Assembly: GCA_020853995.1 (NCBI GenBank)
Contig: JADYXV010000093.1
Span: 1-16,391 of the forward strand
From: Novosphingobium sp.
Lineage (GTDB): Bacteria > Pseudomonadota > Alphaproteobacteria > Sphingomonadales > Sphingomonadaceae
DNA: 16,391 nt
Reading direction: 5' to 3'
The notes below the pieces were generated by a model. The model was not told the DNA's origin, made no database searches, and saw only the letters and a list, made by a program, of their open reading frames with translations. This document shows positions 14,684-16,391 of this stretch, piece by piece; the stretch's first letter is position 1, and every line of letters begins with the position of its first letter. A program made the position numbers and the translations under genes.

Positions 14684-14730
14684 AAAAATCGGCCCGATCT
14701 TCACCGTAGTGGAAATCGGGCCGAATTTTT
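14684..14730. terminator. Bidirectional-looking terminator after the YceI gene
   Basis: CGGCCCGAT (14690-14698) and ATCGGGCCG (14715-14723) form a 9-bp stem, flanked by A-run 14684-14688 and T-run 14726-14730, so both strands read as hairpin plus T-tract. The minus-strand reading ends the YceI-like gene 18 bases past its stop and isolates leuA from upstream transcription. Confidence 0.85.
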
Positions 14731-14747
14731 AGCAGGCAGGGCGGTTC

Positions 14748-15407
14748 CTATTTCTTTTCGAAGGCCACAGTAATGTTCAGTTTCACCTCGTCGGACACGA
14801 ACGGTAGGCCATACTTGACGTTGAAATCCGAACGTTTGATCGAAGTTGTGCCGTGGAATCCGAGTGTGCTGGCCTTGTTAAAAGGATTGGTACCCGCCCC
14901 GGCGAAAGTTGCAGCAATGGCGACGGGTTTTGTGACGCCATTGAGCGTCAAATTGCCATTGATAGTGGCTGACATACCATCTGTAGCCGGAGCGACGCTG
15001 GTGGAAACGAATGTGGCGTCAGCAGGCGCAGCGCCGAAGAAATCGGCAGGTTTGCCTTCAGCCGCAGGCTTGAGGAGATGGGCATTAAGTCCTGGGCTGG
15101 CCGTAAGCACTTTGGATACAGGAATTTTGACCGATACCTTGGCCGCTGCCGGATTGGCAGGATCAATATCAAGCGTACCGGTTATGTCGCCAAATAGGCC
15201 GAAGTAATCGTTGAAGCCAAAGTGATTTACATTCCATGCTACCAGCGAATGACCGGCATCTGCGGTGTAAGTTCCTGCAACCACTCGCGATTTATCGGCC
15301 TTGCCAGGGGCTTCCGGCATTTGAGCAACCATTGGCGCAGCAATGGCTACAAGGGCGAACGGTAGTGCAATCTTTATTGCACGGGGCAGTTTGGGAATGA
15401 AGGTCAC
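14748..15407 (-). CDS. YceI-family secreted protein
   Basis: A 219-residue protein with an N-terminal signal peptide (basic PKLPRAIK, hydrophobic IALPFALVAIAAPMVA, cleavage near residue 28). The mature part has the YceI lipocalin-like beta-barrel pattern: AGTYTADAGHSLVAWNVNHFGF, then SVKIPVSKVLT, and a C-terminal GFHGTTSIKRSDFNVKYG followed by VKLNITVAFEKK. YceI proteins bind isoprenoid-type lipids in the periplasm; the ligand here is unknown. The start is GTG at 15405-15407, with AGGAG rather far upstream (11 bases). Followed by a strong terminator. Upstream, 15408-15510 shows no clear promoter. Confidence 0.9.
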   Translation of the reverse strand: MTFIPKLPRAIKIALPFALVAIAAPMVAQMPEAPGKADKSRVVAGTYTADAGHSLVAWNVNHFGFNDYFGLFGDITGTLDIDPANPAAAKVSVKIPVSKVLTASPGLNAHLLKPAAEGKPADFFGAAPADATFVSTSVAPATDGMSATINGNLTLNGVTKPVAIAATFAGAGTNPFNKASTLGFHGTTSIKRSDFNVKYGLPFVSDEVKLNITVAFEKK

Positions 15408-15510
15408 GGCTGGGGGATCTCCTGGCTCTTCTATGAAGCGGTGGAATGCCCCATGCGCGCCTTTCGCACAAGATAAGGTGAAGGTAATACTTTGTAACAG
15501 CGTGCGAACT

Positions 15511-15837
15511 CTAACCGCAGCGCATGGTCATGATCTGTTCGGTCTCGTCCAGAATGACGTTTAGCCGGTCCTGACGGGAATCTTGCGTAACCGCGGTTCC
15601 CGGCCTGATCCAGCGAATACGATTATGTCCGGTCGCCTTTTCAATAGCTGTTCGGACAGTGGGGGTTGCGGTTGCGCCGATGAAACGTGACACGAGATGC
15701 GCAGTGCAGGCGTCAGGGCTTCTCGCACTCGGCTTTGGCGCTGCAGGCCGTTGCGTCATCTCGTCAACGGCAAGCATTGCGCTGTGCGGGTACGATGCCC
15801 CGGATAAGAAACTTGCGCATATCAACACTTTAAGCAC
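15511..15837 (-). CDS. I78-family peptidase inhibitor, probably exported
   Basis: A 108-residue protein whose C-terminal ~65 residues fit the I78 inhibitor family: C44, FIGATATPTV, IRWIRPGTAVTQD (P79-G80), DRLNVILDE (R91-N93, D97) and terminal MRCG (C107), where the two cysteines probably form the family disulphide. Residues ~1-20 (LKVLICASFLSGASYPHSA) look like a signal peptide, so it would protect against serine peptidases in the periplasm or outside. The start is GTG at 15835-15837 with AGGA 8 bases upstream. It stands between ilvC and the YceI gene with 103 bases before the latter. Confidence 0.85.
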   Translation of the reverse strand: MLKVLICASFLSGASYPHSAMLAVDEMTQRPAAPKPSARSPDACTAHLVSRFIGATATPTVRTAIEKATGHNRIRWIRPGTAVTQDSRQDRLNVILDETEQIMTMRCG

Positions 15838-15937
15838 GGCCTCAATCCTAATTTTGCGCGTTCTCTCCGAAATGGAGGAATATCACATAAAGCAGGATCG
15901 TCTACCGGCTTCGTCGAAGCGGAATGTCCGTTCGTCG

Positions 15938-15967
15938 GAAAAGTGGCCCGCCTTGCGAGCGGGCCAC
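15938..15967 (-). terminator. Rho-independent terminator of ilvC
   Basis: GTGGCCCGC (15943-15951) pairs with GCGGGCCAC (15959-15967), a perfect 9-bp stem with a 7-base loop. On the minus strand TTTT follows. It begins 11 bases past the ilvC stop. Confidence 0.85.
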
Positions 15968-15978
15968 AGTTTTCCAGT

Positions 15979-16391
15979 TTAGTTCTTGGTCTGGTCGACC
16001 AGCTTGTTGGCACCGATCCAAGGCATCATCGCACGCAGCTTGGCGCCGGTTTCTTCGATCGGGTGGCGCTTGGCGAGGCCGCGAGCGGCCTTGAGTTCCG
16101 GCTGGCCAGCGCGGTTATCAAGCACGAAGTCCTTGACGAAACGGCCCGACTGGATGTCCTCCAGAACGCGCTTCATTTCCTTCTTGGTTTCGGCGGTGAT
16201 GATGCGCGGACCAGTCTTGATGTCGCCGTATTCGGCAGTGTTCGAGATCGAGTAGCGCATGTTGGCGATGCCGCCTTCATACATCAGGTCGACGATCAGC
16301 TTCAGTTCGTGAAGGCATTCGAAATAGGCCATTTCCGGCGCATAACCGGCTTCAACCAGCGTTTCAAAACCGGCCTGCACCAGCGCAGTTG
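15979..16391 (-). CDS. ilvC: Ketol-acid reductoisomerase, C-terminal part
   Basis: Second enzyme of valine/leucine/isoleucine synthesis: NADPH- and Mg-dependent isomeroreduction of acetolactate. Only the C-terminal ~137 residues are in the window; the gene continues past 16391. The visible region is the knotted helical domain: VQAGFETLVEAGYAPEMAYFECLHELKLIVDLMYEGG, with metal/substrate-binding acidic residues in YFECLHE, then MRYSISNTAEYGD (substrate Ser/Glu region) and the family tail LRAMMPWIG. The C-terminus length suggests the short class I enzyme. It shares its pathway with leuA nearby, with two secreted-protein genes between. Confidence 0.97.
   Translation of the reverse strand, partial: TALVQAGFETLVEAGYAPEMAYFECLHELKLIVDLMYEGGIANMRYSISNTAEYGDIKTGPRIITAETKKEMKRVLEDIQSGRFVKDFVLDNRAGQPELKAARGLAKRHPIEETGAKLRAMMPWIGANKLVDQTKN

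Noticed and set aside
15909..15921. Palindrome GCTTCGTCGAAGC upstream of the I78 gene
   Set aside because: Short, GC-typical, and matches no operator I recognise (not an alphaproteobacterial SOS box); left out as a feature.
15659..15982. + strand open frame opposite the I78 inhibitor gene
   Set aside because: Runs across the ilvC terminator and lacks any family features, whereas the minus strand has a clear I78 pattern.

Overview
The window looks like chromosome from an alphaproteobacterium of the order Sphingomonadales (Novosphingobium/Sphingomonas/Erythrobacter type). The basis is moderately high GC, many GTG starts, alphaproteobacterial-style PstA/PstC with N-terminal extensions, a class-2 LeuA, and a RecJ N-terminus of sphingomonad style. 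This placement comes from recognising the proteins, not from a database search. Almost all genes are on the minus strand. No insertion sequence, integrase, CRISPR array or plasmid/phage module was seen. No stretch over 300 bases lacks a gene or RNA feature.

1-7473: phosphate-starvation regulon. After the tail of an unidentified + strand gene (2-163) come seven minus-strand genes, in transcription order phoR, pstS, pstC, pstA, pstB, phoU, phoB. They encode the PhoR kinase and PhoB regulator, the PstSCAB high-affinity phosphate ABC transporter, and PhoU, which links transporter state to PhoR. An 18-base Pho box differing at one base from the E. coli phoA site lies across the phoR stop codon, just upstream of pstS, so pstS onward probably has its own PhoB-driven promoter.

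7474-9691: two identical tandem tRNA-Glu(UUC) genes with encoded CCA, probably one transcript from a promoter between them and recJ. recJ (single-strand exonuclease) follows on the minus strand; a perfect 10-bp hairpin sits 3 bases before its start codon.

9692-11678: the only + strand block. Three same-direction genes encode a flavodoxin/FMN-reductase-like protein, a protein resembling DUF4261, and a free-standing AHH-type HNH/EndoVII nuclease-like protein. The last two overlap by 10 bases. This is the least characterised part of the window.

11682-16391: minus-strand metabolism. A nitronate monooxygenase-like flavoprotein meets the AHH gene tail to tail. Next comes leuA (2-isopropylmalate synthase), preceded by a 16-codon leader peptide with four Leu codons and nested/alternative base-pairing that reaches the leuA ribosome-binding site. 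A YceI-like secreted protein, an I78-family peptidase inhibitor, and the 3' part of ilvC (ketol-acid reductoisomerase, running off the window) follow. ilvC and leuA both serve branched-chain amino acid synthesis.

The most interesting items are the leuA leader, which looks like translational attenuation rather than transcription termination, and the flavodoxin / DUF4261-like / AHH cassette.
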